Source of the DNA: Acidobacterium sp. | GTDB lineage: Bacteria; Acidobacteriota; Terriglobia; Terriglobales; Acidobacteriaceae | Assembly (NCBI GenBank): GCA_027315385.1 | Contig: DAHUYD010000177.1 | Coordinates: 1 to 35,416 of the forward strand | Length of the DNA: 35,416 nt | Direction: 5' to 3' | In this document: positions 1 through 9,787 of the stretch, piece by piece | Position numbering within the stretch: the first letter of the stretch is position 1 | Layout of the letters: every line of letters begins with the position of its first letter | Program-made: the position numbers and the translations under genes | Notes under the pieces: model-generated | The model's input: only the letters and a program-made list of their open reading frames with translations | What the model was told of the DNA's origin: nothing | Database searches by the model: none

Positions 1-78
1 GTTGCTCAGCGGCCCCCCGTGGGGCTCGGTCATTTCGCGTCGTGAGGTTGCGGAGAGATTCCCGGTGGCCAGCGCGGG

Positions 79-1137
79 TCAGCACGGATGAAAGCTGCGA
101 AGCGCCTGGATCACGCGCGAAGCCGCGCCGGAGTCGATCGCGGCCGCAGCACGGGCGACGCCTTCTCTCAGGCCGCCGGCGAGACCAGCAGCTTCGAGCG
201 CAGCCGCGGCATTCAGCAGCACCACATCGCGCTTTGGACCTTTGGTCAGGCCCTTCAGCACAGATTCGAGCAGCGCAGCGTTTTCAGCGGCCGTTTCTCC
301 ACCCTGGAGAACCGACAGGTCCGCTTCCTCCAGGCCCGCGTCGCGGGGATGTACGATGGCGCGAACAAAGCGCGGCGGAGCATGATCGAGCGAAGCGAAG
401 ACGGCGATAGTGTCCGTGGCGGAGAGCGCGAGTTCGTCGATCCCATTGCGGGCGTGAGCTACGCAGCCGCAGCGGACGCCAAGTTGCGCCATGGCGCCCG
501 CGACGACTTCCAGTTTCTCCGGCGCATAGACACCCATCACCTGGGCGGGCGCACCCGCCGGATTGGTGAGAGGGCCGGCGAGGTTGAAAATGGTGCGAAA
601 GCCAAGGGCGCGGCGAATGGGCTGGACGCGCTTCATCGCAGGATGCAGGGCCGGCGCATAGAGGAACGTGAATCCTGTGGCGCGCAGGCACGCCACTGAC
701 TGCTCCGCGGAAAGCGCGACGGGAATACCCATGGCCTCCAGAACATCGGCTGAGCCGCATTTCGAGGTGACGCCGCGATTGCCATGCTTGGCGACTTTCG
801 CTCCGGCCGCAGCCGCCAAAAGGGCCGCCGCGGTGGAGATATTGAAGGTGCCGCGGCCATCGCCGCCGGTGCCGCAGGTGTCGACCAGAGAAGCGCGCTC
901 CTCTTCAGTGAACGGGACGGGGGTGGAAAACTCGCGCATGGCTTCGGCGAATCCGGTCAGTTCGTCGACGGTTTCACCGCGGGCGGCCATGGTGGTGAGC
1001 ATGGCCGCAATCTCCATATCGCTGACGGGATCGGGCTCGCTGCGCAGGATCGACTCCAAAGCGACGCGGGCCTGCATGCGCGAGAGCGTGCGGCGCTCTT
1101 CAACAATATGCCTGAGCAGCGGACGGAGTTCGGGCAT
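79..1137 (-). CDS. trpD: Anthranilate phosphoribosyltransferase TrpD
   Basis: This cytosolic enzyme transfers phosphoribose from PRPP to anthranilate, the second step of tryptophan synthesis from chorismate. The diphosphate-binding loop GTGGDG is at residues 89-94, followed by the conserved KHGNRGVTSKCGSAD block and NLAGPLTNPA. All key motifs appear intact. The frame is open to a GTG at 1182 (367 residues), but I chose the ATG at 1137 because the residues upstream of it match nothing and 352 residues is nearer the usual length of about 340. No other trp gene lies beside it, so it is not in a visible trp operon. The downstream gene, if any, lies beyond the left edge. The identification is firm; the start is less so. 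Confidence 0.95.
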   Translation of the reverse strand: MPELRPLLRHIVEERRTLSRMQARVALESILRSEPDPVSDMEIAAMLTTMAARGETVDELTGFAEAMREFSTPVPFTEEERASLVDTCGTGGDGRGTFNISTAAALLAAAAGAKVAKHGNRGVTSKCGSADVLEAMGIPVALSAEQSVACLRATGFTFLYAPALHPAMKRVQPIRRALGFRTIFNLAGPLTNPAGAPAQVMGVYAPEKLEVVAGAMAQLGVRCGCVAHARNGIDELALSATDTIAVFASLDHAPPRFVRAIVHPRDAGLEEADLSVLQGGETAAENAALLESVLKGLTKGPKRDVVLLNAAAALEAAGLAGGLREGVARAAAAIDSGAASRVIQALRSFHPC

Positions 1138-1212
1138 GGGATGCCCCCATGCTACCTGAGGGAGAGGTGAGCGGAGCGGCACGGGGAAGCTCGGCCGCTC
1201 CGGGATGAGGGT

Positions 1213-1959
1213 TCAGTCTCCGGCGACCTGAGGAAGCGGCTGCATTTTGGACGCAGGCACTTCCGCGGCGGATTCCGCGAAGAAGACGCGGTAGATGAGG
1301 CCGCCGAGAAGGCCGCCGAGAATCGGTGCAAGCCAGAAGAGCCAGAGCTGCCCGAGCGCCCATCCATGCACGAACAGGGCCTGGCTGGTGCTGCGCGCCG
1401 GATTCACGGAGGTATTGTCGATGGGAATGGAGATCAGGTGGATGAGGGTAAGACAGAGGCCGATGGCGACAGGGGCTCCCCCCACCGGCGCGCGCCTGTC
1501 GGTTGCGCTGAGGATCACGAAGATGAAAATCATCGTGAGCACAGTTTCGGCCAAAAAGCACGCCGCCATGGAATAACCGTCGGGAGAGTGGGCGCCGTAG
1601 CCATTTGCCGCGAAGTTGCCGAGCACAAACCCTGGTTTGCCGCTGGCAATGATGTCGAGCACCGAAGCGGCCGCGCCGGCTCCCAGCAACTGAGCAACCA
1701 CATAGGGCACCAGATGGCCGATGGGAAGCCGGCGGCCCGCGACCATGCCGAAGGAAACGGCCGGATTGATATGGCAGCCGGAGATGTGCCCGATGGCATA
1801 ACACATAGTGAGAAGCGTGAGCCCGAAGGCCAGGGCCACGCCGAGGAATCCGATGCCGAGGCCTGGATAAGCAGCTGAGAAAATCGCGGCGCCGCATCCA
1901 CCAAAGACCAGCCATGCAGTGCCAATGAATTCGGCGAGAAGTTTCTTGCTGAGACTCAA
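1213..1959 (-). CDS. aqpZ: Aquaporin Z, water channel
   Basis: This is an inner-membrane channel of the MIP family, expected to carry water. Six hydrophobic segments and both half-helix NPA motifs are visible: GCHINPAVS and [10 protein letters not shown]. The filter residues typical of AqpZ are present: Phe in the first half, then His in LIHLISIP, and Thr and Arg around the second NPA. This favours water over glycerol. The frame is open to 2154, but I place the start at a TTG at 1957-1959. A GGAGG sits five bases upstream of it, and the resulting 248 residues fit the family, whereas the 65 extra upstream residues look like non-coding sequence. It is divergent from sucC. Confidence 0.93.
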   Translation of the reverse strand: MSLSKKLLAEFIGTAWLVFGGCGAAIFSAAYPGLGIGFLGVALAFGLTLLTMCYAIGHISGCHINPAVSFGMVAGRRLPIGHLVPYVVAQLLGAGAAASVLDIIASGKPGFVLGNFAANGYGAHSPDGYSMAACFLAETVLTMIFIFVILSATDRRAPVGGAPVAIGLCLTLIHLISIPIDNTSVNPARSTSQALFVHGWALGQLWLFWLAPILGGLLGGLIYRVFFAESAAEVPASKMQPLPQVAGD

Positions 1960-2140
1960 AGATCCCTCCGGAATGAGCTGAGAGCTTGATTGTCGTGCCT
2001 CTGGCGGCTGAACCTGAGTGCCGTTGACGAGGCGAAGCCAGAGCCTGGGGGAAAACGGGGCCTGAATTTTGTGCACCAGTGTAGCCCTTTTCGCGAACTT
2101 CGGGGAAATGGGCGAATTGGAGAGAAAGGGGCCTGCCGGT

Positions 2141-2170
2141 TTGCGGTCCGCCAAAAGGCTCCGCTACACT
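2141..2170 (+). promoter_or_regulatory. Candidate sucCD promoter
   Basis: TTGCGG (2141-2146) is followed after 18 bases by TACACT (2165-2170), about 85 bases upstream of the sucC start. It is the best sigma-70-like pair in the 295-base gap between aqpZ and sucC. The -35 box is weak. The bases TACACTGGAA that begin here recur upstream of tdk. Confidence 0.35.
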
Positions 2171-2254
2171 GGAAGTTCGGCTTTGCATACGATTGAGTGT
2201 GGGGGTGGGACGCACCCGAATCAGGACCAACCGGCTTTCTGCTGAAAATCTCCT

Positions 2255-3433
2255 ATGAAAATTCACGAATATCAGGCGAAGGACATCCTGGCGAAGTATG
2301 GCGTCGCGATCCCCCGCGGGGAAGTGGCGAACACGCTGGATGAGGCGCTGGAAGTCGCGAAGCGGCTTTTCAGCGGCGGGGCAAAGGGCGTGGTGGTGAA
2401 GGCGCAGATCCACGCCGGAGGCCGCGGCAAGGGTGGCGGCGTGAAGGTGGCGAAAACCCTGGAAGAAGCCGAGCAGTACGCGAAGCAGATTCTGGGCATG
2501 CAGCTGGTGACCCACCAGACGGGTCCGCAGGGACAGAAAGTGCAGCGGCTGCTGATTGAAGAAACGGCGGCGATCGACCGCGAACTTTACCTTGGGATCG
2601 TGCTGGATCGCGCGGCGGCGAAGCTGGTCTTTATGGCGTCGCGGGCCGGCGGCATGGAGATCGAGGAAGTCGCGGCGAAGGATCCCAGGGCGATCCATAA
2701 GGCGTACATCGATCCCGCGGTTGGCTTCCAGGCTTATCAGGCGCGGGAGCTGGCGTTTGCGCTGGGGCTGAAGCCGGCGCAGATTGGCGAGGCGGTGCAC
2801 TTCATGATGGGCCTGTACAAGGCCTACGTGGAAACCGACGCTTCCCTGCTGGAGATCAATCCGTTCATCACGACGAAGGACGACAAGCTGTTCGCGCTGG
2901 ACTGCAAGATCAATTTCGACGACAACGCGATGTTCCGGCACAAGGACCTGAAGGAGCTGCGCGACGTGGCGGAAGAGGATCCGCTTGAAGTGGAAGCGTC
3001 GAAGTACGCGCTGAACTACATCAAGCTGGACGGCAACATCGCCTGCATGGTGAACGGCGCCGGGCTGGCCATGGCGACGATGGACATTATTCAGTACGCG
3101 GGCGGGATGCCGGCAAACTTCCTGGATGTGGGCGGCGGCGCGAATCAGCAACAGATCGAGCACGCCTTCGAGATTCTGCTGTCGGACAAGAATGTGCAGG
3201 CGGTCTTCATCAATATCTTCGGCGGCATTCTGCGCGTGGATACTCTGGCGCAGGGTGTGGTGGAAGCGGCGAAGAACCTGAAGGTGAAAGTGCCGGTAGT
3301 GCTGCGGCTGGAAGGCACAAACGTGGAAGAGGGCCGCAAGATCCTGCAGGAATCGGGGCTGAAGTTTCAGGTGGGTTCAACCATGAAGGAAGCCGCTGAG
3401 ATGGTGGTTGCCGCGGCGAAAGGGGTTGCGTAG
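2255..3433 (+). CDS. sucC: Succinyl-CoA ligase (ADP-forming) beta subunit
   Basis: With SucD this enzyme converts succinyl-CoA to succinate while making a nucleoside triphosphate in the TCA cycle. The 392-residue length is normal for the family. The protein starts [12 protein letters not shown], a typical family start. The ATP-grasp loop [14 protein letters not shown] is at residues 49-62, LLEINPF holds metal ligands, and the C-terminal CoA-ligase part has [12 protein letters not shown] and NIFGGI. The Shine-Dalgarno is weak (GAAAATCTCCT). sucD follows after two bases, so the two are certainly co-transcribed. Confidence 0.97.
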   Translation: MKIHEYQAKDILAKYGVAIPRGEVANTLDEALEVAKRLFSGGAKGVVVKAQIHAGGRGKGGGVKVAKTLEEAEQYAKQILGMQLVTHQTGPQGQKVQRLLIEETAAIDRELYLGIVLDRAAAKLVFMASRAGGMEIEEVAAKDPRAIHKAYIDPAVGFQAYQARELAFALGLKPAQIGEAVHFMMGLYKAYVETDASLLEINPFITTKDDKLFALDCKINFDDNAMFRHKDLKELRDVAEEDPLEVEASKYALNYIKLDGNIACMVNGAGLAMATMDIIQYAGGMPANFLDVGGGANQQQIEHAFEILLSDKNVQAVFINIFGGILRVDTLAQGVVEAAKNLKVKVPVVLRLEGTNVEEGRKILQESGLKFQVGSTMKEAAEMVVAAAKGVA

Positions 3434-3435
3434 AG

Positions 3436-4311
3436 ATGGCTGTTCTGGTGAACAAGGAAACACGCCTCATCGTGCAGGGAATCACCGGGCGCGAAGGCAC
3501 CTTCCATGCGAAGGGCTGCGCGGAATACGGGACAAAGGTCGTGGGCGGGGTGACGCCGGGTAAGGGCGGAACCACCCACGAAGGCTGGCCGGTCTTCGAC
3601 ACCGTGCACGAGGCCGTGGAGAAAACAGGAGCCAATGCAACCGTAATCTTTGTGCCGCCGCCATTTGCCGCCGACGCAATTCTGGAAGCCAACGACGCGG
3701 GCCTGCCGCTGATCATCTGCATCACCGAAGGCATTCCGGTGAACGACATGGTGAAGGTGTGGAGCGTGCTGAAAACATCGAAGTCGCGGCTGGTGGGACC
3801 GAACTGTCCGGGGGTCATTTCGCCGGGCAAAGCGAAGATCGGCATTATGCCGGGCCGGATTCATAAGGAAGGGCCCATCGGGATTGTGTCGCGGTCGGGG
3901 ACACTGACGTACGAGGCGGTCTATCAACTGACGCAGCGTGGGATCGGGCAGTCGACGGCGATCGGCATCGGCGGCGATCCGATTATCGGGACAACCCACG
4001 TGGACGCACTGAAGCTCCTGAATGAGGATCCCGAGACCGAAGCGATCATTCTGATCGGCGAAATCGGCGGCACGGCCGAAGAAGCGGCGGCGGCTTACGT
4101 AAAGCAGCATGTGAAGAAGCCGGTGGTGGGATTCATTGCCGGGCAGACCGCCCCTCCAGGACGCCGCATGGGCCACGCCGGCGCGATTATTTCCGGCGGC
4201 CAGGGAACAGCGGCGGAGAAGATGAAGGCGCTGAAGGCGGCGGGCATTCACGTCGTCGAAACGCCGGCGGCGATCGGCGAGACCATGGCGAAGGCGATCG
4301 GGAAAGCGTAG
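3436..4311 (+). CDS. sucD: Succinyl-CoA ligase alpha subunit
   Basis: This subunit binds CoA and carries the phosphohistidine intermediate of succinyl-CoA synthetase. The CoA-binding Rossmann loop [10 protein letters not shown] is at residues 15-24. The active-site His is at about residue 247 in [13 protein letters not shown]. At 291 residues it matches the family. It starts two bases after the sucC stop, with GTAGAG just before the ATG, and is followed by an 80-base gap and then ndk in the same direction, possibly part of the same transcript. Confidence 0.97.
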   Translation: MAVLVNKETRLIVQGITGREGTFHAKGCAEYGTKVVGGVTPGKGGTTHEGWPVFDTVHEAVEKTGANATVIFVPPPFAADAILEANDAGLPLIICITEGIPVNDMVKVWSVLKTSKSRLVGPNCPGVISPGKAKIGIMPGRIHKEGPIGIVSRSGTLTYEAVYQLTQRGIGQSTAIGIGGDPIIGTTHVDALKLLNEDPETEAIILIGEIGGTAEEAAAAYVKQHVKKPVVGFIAGQTAPPGRRMGHAGAIISGGQGTAAEKMKALKAAGIHVVETPAAIGETMAKAIGKA

Positions 4312-4391
4312 ACCGGGGCTGCCGCCTGCGGGTTTAGAGGTTTCTCGTACCACATTGTTGCAATTTTGAAAGGCCAGGGGCTGGAAATACT

Positions 4392-4808
4392 ATGTTGCAG
4401 CGGACGTTCAGCATCATCAAGCCGGATGCGTTCCGGAAACGTTACGCCGGAGCCATTCTCGCCGAAATTGAGAAAGCCGGTTTCAAAATTGTCGCCATCA
4501 AGCGGCTTTCGATTTCGAAAACGCAGGCCGAGGGGTTCTACTACGTCCACAAAGACCGGCCCTTCTTCCCTTCCCTCACCACGTTCATGTCTTCGGGGCC
4601 GATCATTCCCATGGTGCTGGAGAAGGACAACGCGATCGCCGATCTGCGCAAACTGATGGGAGCGACCAATCCGGCGAATGCGGAAGAAGGCACGATCCGC
4701 AGGAAGTTCGCCGCCTCCATCGAGGAGAACGCGATCCACGGTTCCGACGCGGAAGACACAGCGAAGTTCGAGATCGGCTACTTCTTCGCTGGATACGAGC
4801 TGGCCTGA
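4392..4808 (+). CDS. ndk: Nucleoside diphosphate kinase
   Basis: The enzyme equilibrates nucleoside tri- and diphosphates through a phosphohistidine. TFSIIKPDA near the N-terminus holds the conserved Lys10, and the catalytic His is at residue 116 in NAIHGSD. The 138-residue length is normal. AGGGGCTGGA about ten bases upstream of the ATG may serve as ribosome binding site. It converges with the CBS-domain gene, leaving only 12 bases between stops. It lies downstream of sucCD, whose product can feed nucleotides to this enzyme. Confidence 0.96.
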   Translation: MLQRTFSIIKPDAFRKRYAGAILAEIEKAGFKIVAIKRLSISKTQAEGFYYVHKDRPFFPSLTTFMSSGPIIPMVLEKDNAIADLRKLMGATNPANAEEGTIRRKFAASIEENAIHGSDAEDTAKFEIGYFFAGYELA

Positions 4809-4820
4809 TTCCCGGAGCGA

Positions 4821-5267
4821 TCAGCTCGCCATGCCGGAGATGAAGGTCTCCAGGTGGCGGATCGTCTGCTGCTGCTCGGAAATAACCCAGTTGACAAGGT
4901 CTCCGATGGAAACCATTCCCGTCACTCGGCCATTTTCCATCACTGGCAAATGGCGAATGCGCTTTTCGGTGACCAGATGCATGCATTCGCCGACGGTATT
5001 CTCAGGCGTCACGGTGAGCACGGGGCTGCTCATGATCTCCGCGACCGGCGTCTCATGGGATGAGCGGCCCTGCAGGATGACCTTGCGGGCGTAGTCCCGC
5101 TCGGAGACGATGCCGAGCAGTTGCCCCCCCTGCATCACCAGCAAAGCGCCGACGCGCTTTTCGGCCATCATGGCGATGGCGTCGTAGACCGAAGCTGTGG
5201 GCTCAAGCGACCAGACCTGGCCGCCCTTATTACCGATGAGTGCGCCGATTTTTCCAGTGATCTCCAT
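4821..5267 (-). CDS. CBS-domain pair protein
   Basis: This small cytosolic protein of 148 residues consists almost entirely of two tandem CBS motifs, which usually bind adenine nucleotides and act as energy sensors. The first motif runs from about residue 17 (SVYDAIAMMAEKRVGALLV) to GIVSERDYARKV, the second from VTPENTVGECMHLV to GMVSIGDLVNWVI. The ERDYARK and RHLPVMENG patterns are standard for stand-alone CBS proteins. The target partner cannot be told from sequence. There is no clear Shine-Dalgarno; the only purine run near the start is weak. Confidence 0.9.
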   Translation of the reverse strand: MEITGKIGALIGNKGGQVWSLEPTASVYDAIAMMAEKRVGALLVMQGGQLLGIVSERDYARKVILQGRSSHETPVAEIMSSPVLTVTPENTVGECMHLVTEKRIRHLPVMENGRVTGMVSIGDLVNWVISEQQQTIRHLETFISGMAS

Positions 5268-5535
5268 AACGGGGGGAGCATAGACCTGGATTCAAAGGAT
5301 CGTCAATTAGAAAAGGAGATGGCTTGCCTCCCGGAAAAGGTGGCCTGCCCGGAATGCAATGTTGCCAGGAACAGGCCAGGCGCGGCGTATCCCGCACTTG
5401 CGCCGGGCAGACTTGCGGAAGTGCCATCCCCTATGTTCCAGTAATGCCACGGGGCCATGCGGCAGAGCATTGTCAGTTTGGACCTTTCCCGCATCATCGA
5501 TCGCTCAGGCGATCCCACAGGAGAACGGGCCGGGA

Positions 5536-6324
5536 ATGCTTTTGCTGAAGGACGGTGCAGCATCCCTGCCTGGCGCGACGCGCAGGATCTGCCTGATGGC
5601 CGTGGTCGCGCTGCTTCTGCCCGCACTCGCCGCTATGGCTCAGAGCCGGCCGCACCGCAGCGAATATGGCCGCGCGAATACCTTTGGAATTTTCGTCGCC
5701 TATTCGAACGATTCGAGCCACATGCTGCTCGGCATCGCAGAGAAGCGTAAGCTGCTGAATGTCGGCGGCGTCTACAATCGGCGGATCTTAATGAACCGCG
5801 TCGTGAACTGGCAGTACAGCGGCGAGATCATGCCGGTTGCGCTGGAGAGCGATCCTCTGGGCGTTACCAAACTCACACAGACGTCTCCGGTATCCGGATC
5901 GATTACCGATTATCCCGGCCCTCCGGCGAGTTGCTCCCGCTCTTACAGCACCTATAACGAAACCATACAGGGAACGACATACAGCGGCAGCGTTCTTACC
6001 TACTGCCACGGGCGCGAGTGGACGATGGGCGAGGCCATGTCGCCGGCCGGATTCCAGTGGAACTTTCTGACACGGCGCAGGTGGCAGCCTTTCCTGGATG
6101 GTCATGGCGGGTACATGTTCTCCACGCACCCGATTCCCCTGAGCTATGCCGGGGCATTCAACTTCACGTTCGATTTTGGGGTCGGAGTCGAATTCTTCCA
6201 TACCCGCACCCGTTCTCTTCGCGCCGAGTATCGGTACCACCATCTGTCGAACGATAATACCTCCGACGCGAATCCCGGAGTTGACAGCGGATTGTTCCAG
6301 CTGACGTACTGCTTTGGGCGCTGA
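5536..6324 (+). CDS. Acyloxyacyl hydrolase, PagL-like lipid A deacylase
   Basis: Probably an outer-membrane beta-barrel that removes an acyl chain from lipid A. A Sec signal peptide ends near ALAAMAQ, and the mature part has alternating aromatic strands ending in Phe-Gly-Arg. The signature RYHHLSNDN..NPG near the C-terminus carries the His-x-Ser pair (His236, Ser238) that is catalytic in PagL. The frame is open to 5359 but I start at 5536, directly before the signal peptide; AGGAG lies 13 bases upstream. The 262 residues exceed PagL itself but fit the wider acyloxyacyl hydrolase family. The middle, with several Cys and the segment YPGPPASCSRSY, is unusual and may be a loop. Family assignment rests on the C-terminal motif. 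Confidence 0.72.
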   Translation: MLLLKDGAASLPGATRRICLMAVVALLLPALAAMAQSRPHRSEYGRANTFGIFVAYSNDSSHMLLGIAEKRKLLNVGGVYNRRILMNRVVNWQYSGEIMPVALESDPLGVTKLTQTSPVSGSITDYPGPPASCSRSYSTYNETIQGTTYSGSVLTYCHGREWTMGEAMSPAGFQWNFLTRRRWQPFLDGHGGYMFSTHPIPLSYAGAFNFTFDFGVGVEFFHTRTRSLRAEYRYHHLSNDNTSDANPGVDSGLFQLTYCFGR

Positions 6325-6369
6325 AGACGCGTCGCCTCTGCTATGCTGGTGTGCCTTCGGAGAACGCAT

Positions 6370-7779
6370 ATGAGAACGATCGCAGTTCTGGGTCCGGCTC
6401 TGTTGGCGCTGAGCGCGAGTTCAGCATGCATCCAGGCGCAGGCGGCAGGTTCGGCAGCGCCGCCGGGCAGCGATCCGATCGTCCTGCACGCCGCGCGTCT
6501 GTTTGAGGTCGAACCGGGAAAGATCGTCAGCCCAGGCGAGGTTCTGGTGGAGGGCGACCGGATCCAGGCCGTGGGAACCTCGGTGCCTCATCCGGCCGGG
6601 GCGAAGGTCATCGACCTGGGCGACACCACGCTGATGCCTGGCCTGATCGATGCGCACGTGCATCTGTTTCTGCACCCGGGCAAAGCGGAGGACCTGCAGA
6701 CCATCACGGAGTCGGTTGCGCAGCGAACCATTCAGGCCACGCTCAATGCAAAAGCCGACCTGATGGCCGGGTTTACCTCGGAACGCGACATGGGCACCGA
6801 AGGCGCGGGGCCGGCGGACACCGCAGTGCGGCAGTTCATCGACGAAGGGCTGATTCCCGGGCCGCGGCTGCGCATCAGCGGCATGGCTATTTCGATCCTG
6901 GGCGGGCATGAAGATGCGCTCGGATTCAATCCTGCACAGCACGCGCTGGGCAATGCGGATTACGCCAACGACACCGAGCAACTGATCGAGACAATTCGCC
7001 GGCAGCACAAGGACGGCAGCACCTTCGTGAAGATTTACGAGACCGGGCGGGACCGGATGGTTCCGCCCGGATCGGCGCCGTGCCTGGGCAATCCGGTCTG
7101 CGCGCATCTGGGGATTGGCGAGCAGGCGGGCGATCCGGAGTTCTGGGATTTCCATACGCCGTACCAGTACACCGAGGATCAGTTGAAGGCCGCTGTCGCG
7201 GAGGCAGCGCGGCTGGATACCAATGCCGGCGTGCACTGCCAGGGCGAACCGGCTGCGCGGTTTGCGGTCGAAGCAGGTGTCGCGTCGATTGACCATGCCA
7301 CCCAGCTCAGCGATGGGACCATGCAGCTGATGAAGGAAAAGAACATACCCGCAGTGCCTACGTTCGTGGTCTTTGAGTACTTCGCCGACCACGCGCCCAC
7401 GCCGCAGGCGGCGGCCACCGAGCACGCCATGCTGAATTACAAGATTCATGAGTTCAGGCGGCAGGTGGCCGCGGGTATTCCCATGGCGGTTGGCTCGGAT
7501 GTCGGTCCTTTTCCGCACGGCACGCAGGCAAAGGAATTCGAGCTGATGGTGCGCTACGGCATGACACCGCTGGCCGTACTCCAGGCGGATTACCTGAATG
7601 ACCCGCGGATCCTGACGTGGCAGAACGAGATCGGCCAGCTCAAGCCCGGCTACTATGCGGACGTGGTTGCCGTGCCCGGGAATCCGCTCCGGGACATCGC
7701 CGCCGTGGAGCATGTGAAGTTTGTGATGAAGGGCGGCGTGGTGTACCGCAATGACACCGCGGCGGCCGCTACTCGATAG
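6370..7779 (+). CDS. Exported amidohydrolase, imidazolonepropionase/prolidase-like
   Basis: This metal-dependent hydrolase has the TIM-barrel amidohydrolase fold. The metal ligands visible are His96 and His98 in DAHVHLFL, a candidate carboxylated Lys in TFVKIYETG, His in GVHCQGE and IDHATQ, and Asp in GSDVG. The C-terminal composite sandwich ends GYYADVVAVPGNPL. The ATG at 6370 is preferred: CGGAG lies seven bases upstream and a hydrophobic signal peptide follows, cut near AQA. This predicts a periplasmic enzyme. Relatives hydrolyse Xaa-Pro or Xaa-Arg dipeptides, but the substrate here is unknown. The 3-prime end overlaps the converging biotin-carrier gene by 11 bases. Confidence 0.88.
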   Translation: MRTIAVLGPALLALSASSACIQAQAAGSAAPPGSDPIVLHAARLFEVEPGKIVSPGEVLVEGDRIQAVGTSVPHPAGAKVIDLGDTTLMPGLIDAHVHLFLHPGKAEDLQTITESVAQRTIQATLNAKADLMAGFTSERDMGTEGAGPADTAVRQFIDEGLIPGPRLRISGMAISILGGHEDALGFNPAQHALGNADYANDTEQLIETIRRQHKDGSTFVKIYETGRDRMVPPGSAPCLGNPVCAHLGIGEQAGDPEFWDFHTPYQYTEDQLKAAVAEAARLDTNAGVHCQGEPAARFAVEAGVASIDHATQLSDGTMQLMKEKNIPAVPTFVVFEYFADHAPTPQAAATEHAMLNYKIHEFRRQVAAGIPMAVGSDVGPFPHGTQAKEFELMVRYGMTPLAVLQADYLNDPRILTWQNEIGQLKPGYYADVVAVPGNPLRDIAAVEHVKFVMKGGVVYRNDTAAAATR

Positions 7780-8269
7780 TCGCGAGAATCTCGCCGGAGG
7801 CCACAGTGGCCCCGGGAACAGCGCGCACATCGGCCACGCGTCCTTCCCGGGGAGATTTCAGCTCGTTCTGCATTTTCATGGCTTCAATCACCACGATTCC
7901 CTGATGTGCAGCGACCTGCTGGCCTTTCTCCACCAGAACGCGGACCACACGGCCGGGCATGGAAGCTTTCAGCACCGCGGGGCCTTCCGCGCCGGTGGGG
8001 CGACGGCGGGAGCGCAGCGAGCGAGGATCTTCCATGCGATACGCGATCCGCTCACGGCCGAGGTACAGGGCCGGATCGGACGAATCGCCATCGAGAACGA
8101 CGCGATGGGAGCGGCGGTCGATGAGCAGCGACAGCACGCCCGGACGCAGCAGACGGGCGTCCGCTTCCACTGGCTCGCCATCAACGCGGACATTCCAGAC
8201 ACCGGGTATTTCCCCGGGGTCGATTTGCACCTGGCGGGATCGGCCGCTGATTTCGATCTGGAGTTTCAT
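7769..8269 (-). CDS. Biotin carboxyl carrier subunit of an acyl-CoA carboxylase
   Basis: The C-terminal biotinyl domain (about residues 97-166) contains EAMKMQNEL, with the biotinylated Lys at residue 132. The first 95 residues resemble the linker domain found in propionyl- or methylcrotonyl-CoA carboxylase alpha chains rather than the Pro/Ala linker of AccB. The start codon overlaps the stop of the upstream carboxylase gene (ATGA), so the two are translationally coupled and form one enzyme. The carboxyltransferase subunit is not in the window. It could serve acetyl-, propionyl- or methylcrotonyl-CoA; the sequence does not decide. Confidence 0.88.
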   Translation of the reverse strand: MKLQIEISGRSRQVQIDPGEIPGVWNVRVDGEPVEADARLLRPGVLSLLIDRRSHRVVLDGDSSDPALYLGRERIAYRMEDPRSLRSRRRPTGAEGPAVLKASMPGRVVRVLVEKGQQVAAHQGIVVIEAMKMQNELKSPREGRVADVRAVPGATVASGEILATIE

Positions 8270-9786
8270 GGGTGGGGAGTGGCTCCGGAAGCTTCCCGCC
8301 GCGCGGCCGCCTTCCAGGCGCTGACGGGCTGCGCCGCGGGCGTGCCGGCGGCGGACTGAGTCGCTTCAAATACGGCGGCGGCGACTGCCGCAGCCGCGTC
8401 GGACGCATTCGAGGACGGCGGGGGCAGGGCCTCGCGGAGCAGGCGGTCGAGATAGCCTGTGTCGATGCGCGCGGCGCAGAAATCAGGGTCGCGGAGAATG
8501 CGGCGAAAGAAGCCGAGATTGGAGCGAATGCCGCCGATAACGTATTCGTCGAGCGCCCGGCGCAGGCGCGCAATCGCAAGGTCGCGGGTGGGAGCATACG
8601 CAACCAGTTTTGAGAGCATGGGGTCGTAGTCCATCGGCACCACCCAGCCTTCGTAGATGCCGCAGTCTTCGCGAATGCCCGGCCCGCCGGGCTGGAGCAG
8701 GCGCGTGATGCGGCCGGGCGAAGGCATGAAGCCGTTGTCGGGATCCTCGGCATAGACACGGCATTCGATGGCATGGCCGCGCAGCACAACATCGGACTGG
8801 GCAAAGGGCAGAGGCTGGCCTTCGGCGATGCGAATCTGCAGGTGGACCAGGTCCAGCCCGGTCACCAGCTCGGTGACGGGGTGCTCCACCTGCAACCGCG
8901 TGTTCACTTCAAGGAAGTAGAAGTTCCGGTTCTGGTCGACGAGAAATTCGACCGTGCCCGCGTTCGTGTAGCCCGCCGCAAGGGCCAGCCGGACCGCGGC
9001 TTCACCCATTCTGCGGCGCAGATCGTCGTCGACGACGGCCGAAGGCGATTCTTCGATGACCTTTTGATGACGCCGCTGGACGGAGCATTCGCGTTCCCCC
9101 AGCGAAATGCAGTGGCCGTGCTCGTCGGCGAGGATTTGAATTTCGATGTGGCGCGGCCGTTCGATGAGCTTTTCCAGGTAGACTTCGCCGGAGCCGAAGG
9201 CACGCTCCGCTTCGCTGCGAGCTGAGTCGAAGGCCGAGGAGAGATCTTCCTCGCTGAAAACCGCGCGCATACCCTTGCCCCCGCCCCCAGCGGCCGCCTT
9301 GAGCATGACGGGATAGCCGATAGAGGCGGCGACGGAGCGCGCCTCATCGAGAGAGGCCAGACCCTGCACAGATCCCGGAGTGCGCGGCATGCCGGCACGA
9401 TCAGCGGCCTGGCGGGCGCGAGTCTTGGATCCCAGCATGCGCATCGCCGCCGCCGGAGGGCCGATAAATTTCACGCCGGCCCGCTCGCAGGCCTCGGCAA
9501 ATTCGGCATTCTCCGAGAGAAATCCATAACCGGGGTGAATGGCGTCGGCACGCGCGCGGCGAGCTGCCTCCAGGATGACATCGCCGCGGAGATACGATTC
9601 CGTTGCCGGGGCCGGCCCAAGCCGGTAGGCCTCGTCGGCTTCCAGAACATGCGGCGCGGCACGGTCGGCGTCGGAATAGACGGCGATGGGGACGATGTCG
9701 AGTTCGCGGCACGCGCGCAGAACGCGCAGAGCGATCTCGCCGCGGTTGGCAATGAGGATCCGGCGAATCACAGAAGTAGCGACCAC
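8266..9786 (-). CDS. Biotin carboxylase subunit of an acyl-CoA carboxylase
   Basis: This subunit carboxylates biotin on the carrier using ATP and bicarbonate. IRRILIANRGEIALR opens the N-terminal domain, the ATP-grasp glycine loop GGGGKGMR is at 167-174, and EVNTRLQVEHPVTE holds the catalytic Glu, Asn and Arg. At 506 residues it is about 55 longer than AccC; the excess is an Ala-rich tail after residue 450. The LEVNTRLQVEHPVTE variant is more typical of methylcrotonyl- or propionyl-CoA carboxylases. The start is uncertain: GTG at 9786 or GTG at 9771, neither with a Shine-Dalgarno, because a heptad repeat fills the leader. Confidence 0.92.
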   Translation of the reverse strand: MVATSVIRRILIANRGEIALRVLRACRELDIVPIAVYSDADRAAPHVLEADEAYRLGPAPATESYLRGDVILEAARRARADAIHPGYGFLSENAEFAEACERAGVKFIGPPAAAMRMLGSKTRARQAADRAGMPRTPGSVQGLASLDEARSVAASIGYPVMLKAAAGGGGKGMRAVFSEEDLSSAFDSARSEAERAFGSGEVYLEKLIERPRHIEIQILADEHGHCISLGERECSVQRRHQKVIEESPSAVVDDDLRRRMGEAAVRLALAAGYTNAGTVEFLVDQNRNFYFLEVNTRLQVEHPVTELVTGLDLVHLQIRIAEGQPLPFAQSDVVLRGHAIECRVYAEDPDNGFMPSPGRITRLLQPGGPGIREDCGIYEGWVVPMDYDPMLSKLVAYAPTRDLAIARLRRALDEYVIGGIRSNLGFFRRILRDPDFCAARIDTGYLDRLLREALPPPSSNASDAAAAVAAAVFEATQSAAGTPAAQPVSAWKAAARREASGATPHP

Positions 9787-9787
9787 G

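Noticed and set aside
1-78. GC-rich hairpin near the left edge as trpD terminator
   Set aside because: The stem GCCCC/GGGGC is short and no T-run follows on the minus strand.
1100-3163. 687-codon minus-strand frame across aqpZ and sucC
   Set aside because: It overlaps genes with firm assignments, and its protein is Arg/His-rich without recognisable motifs.
5341-5378. Inverted repeat TGGCCTG/CAGGCCA upstream of the PagL-like gene
   Set aside because: Seven-base arms around a 24-base loop are expected by chance in this composition and have no supporting context.
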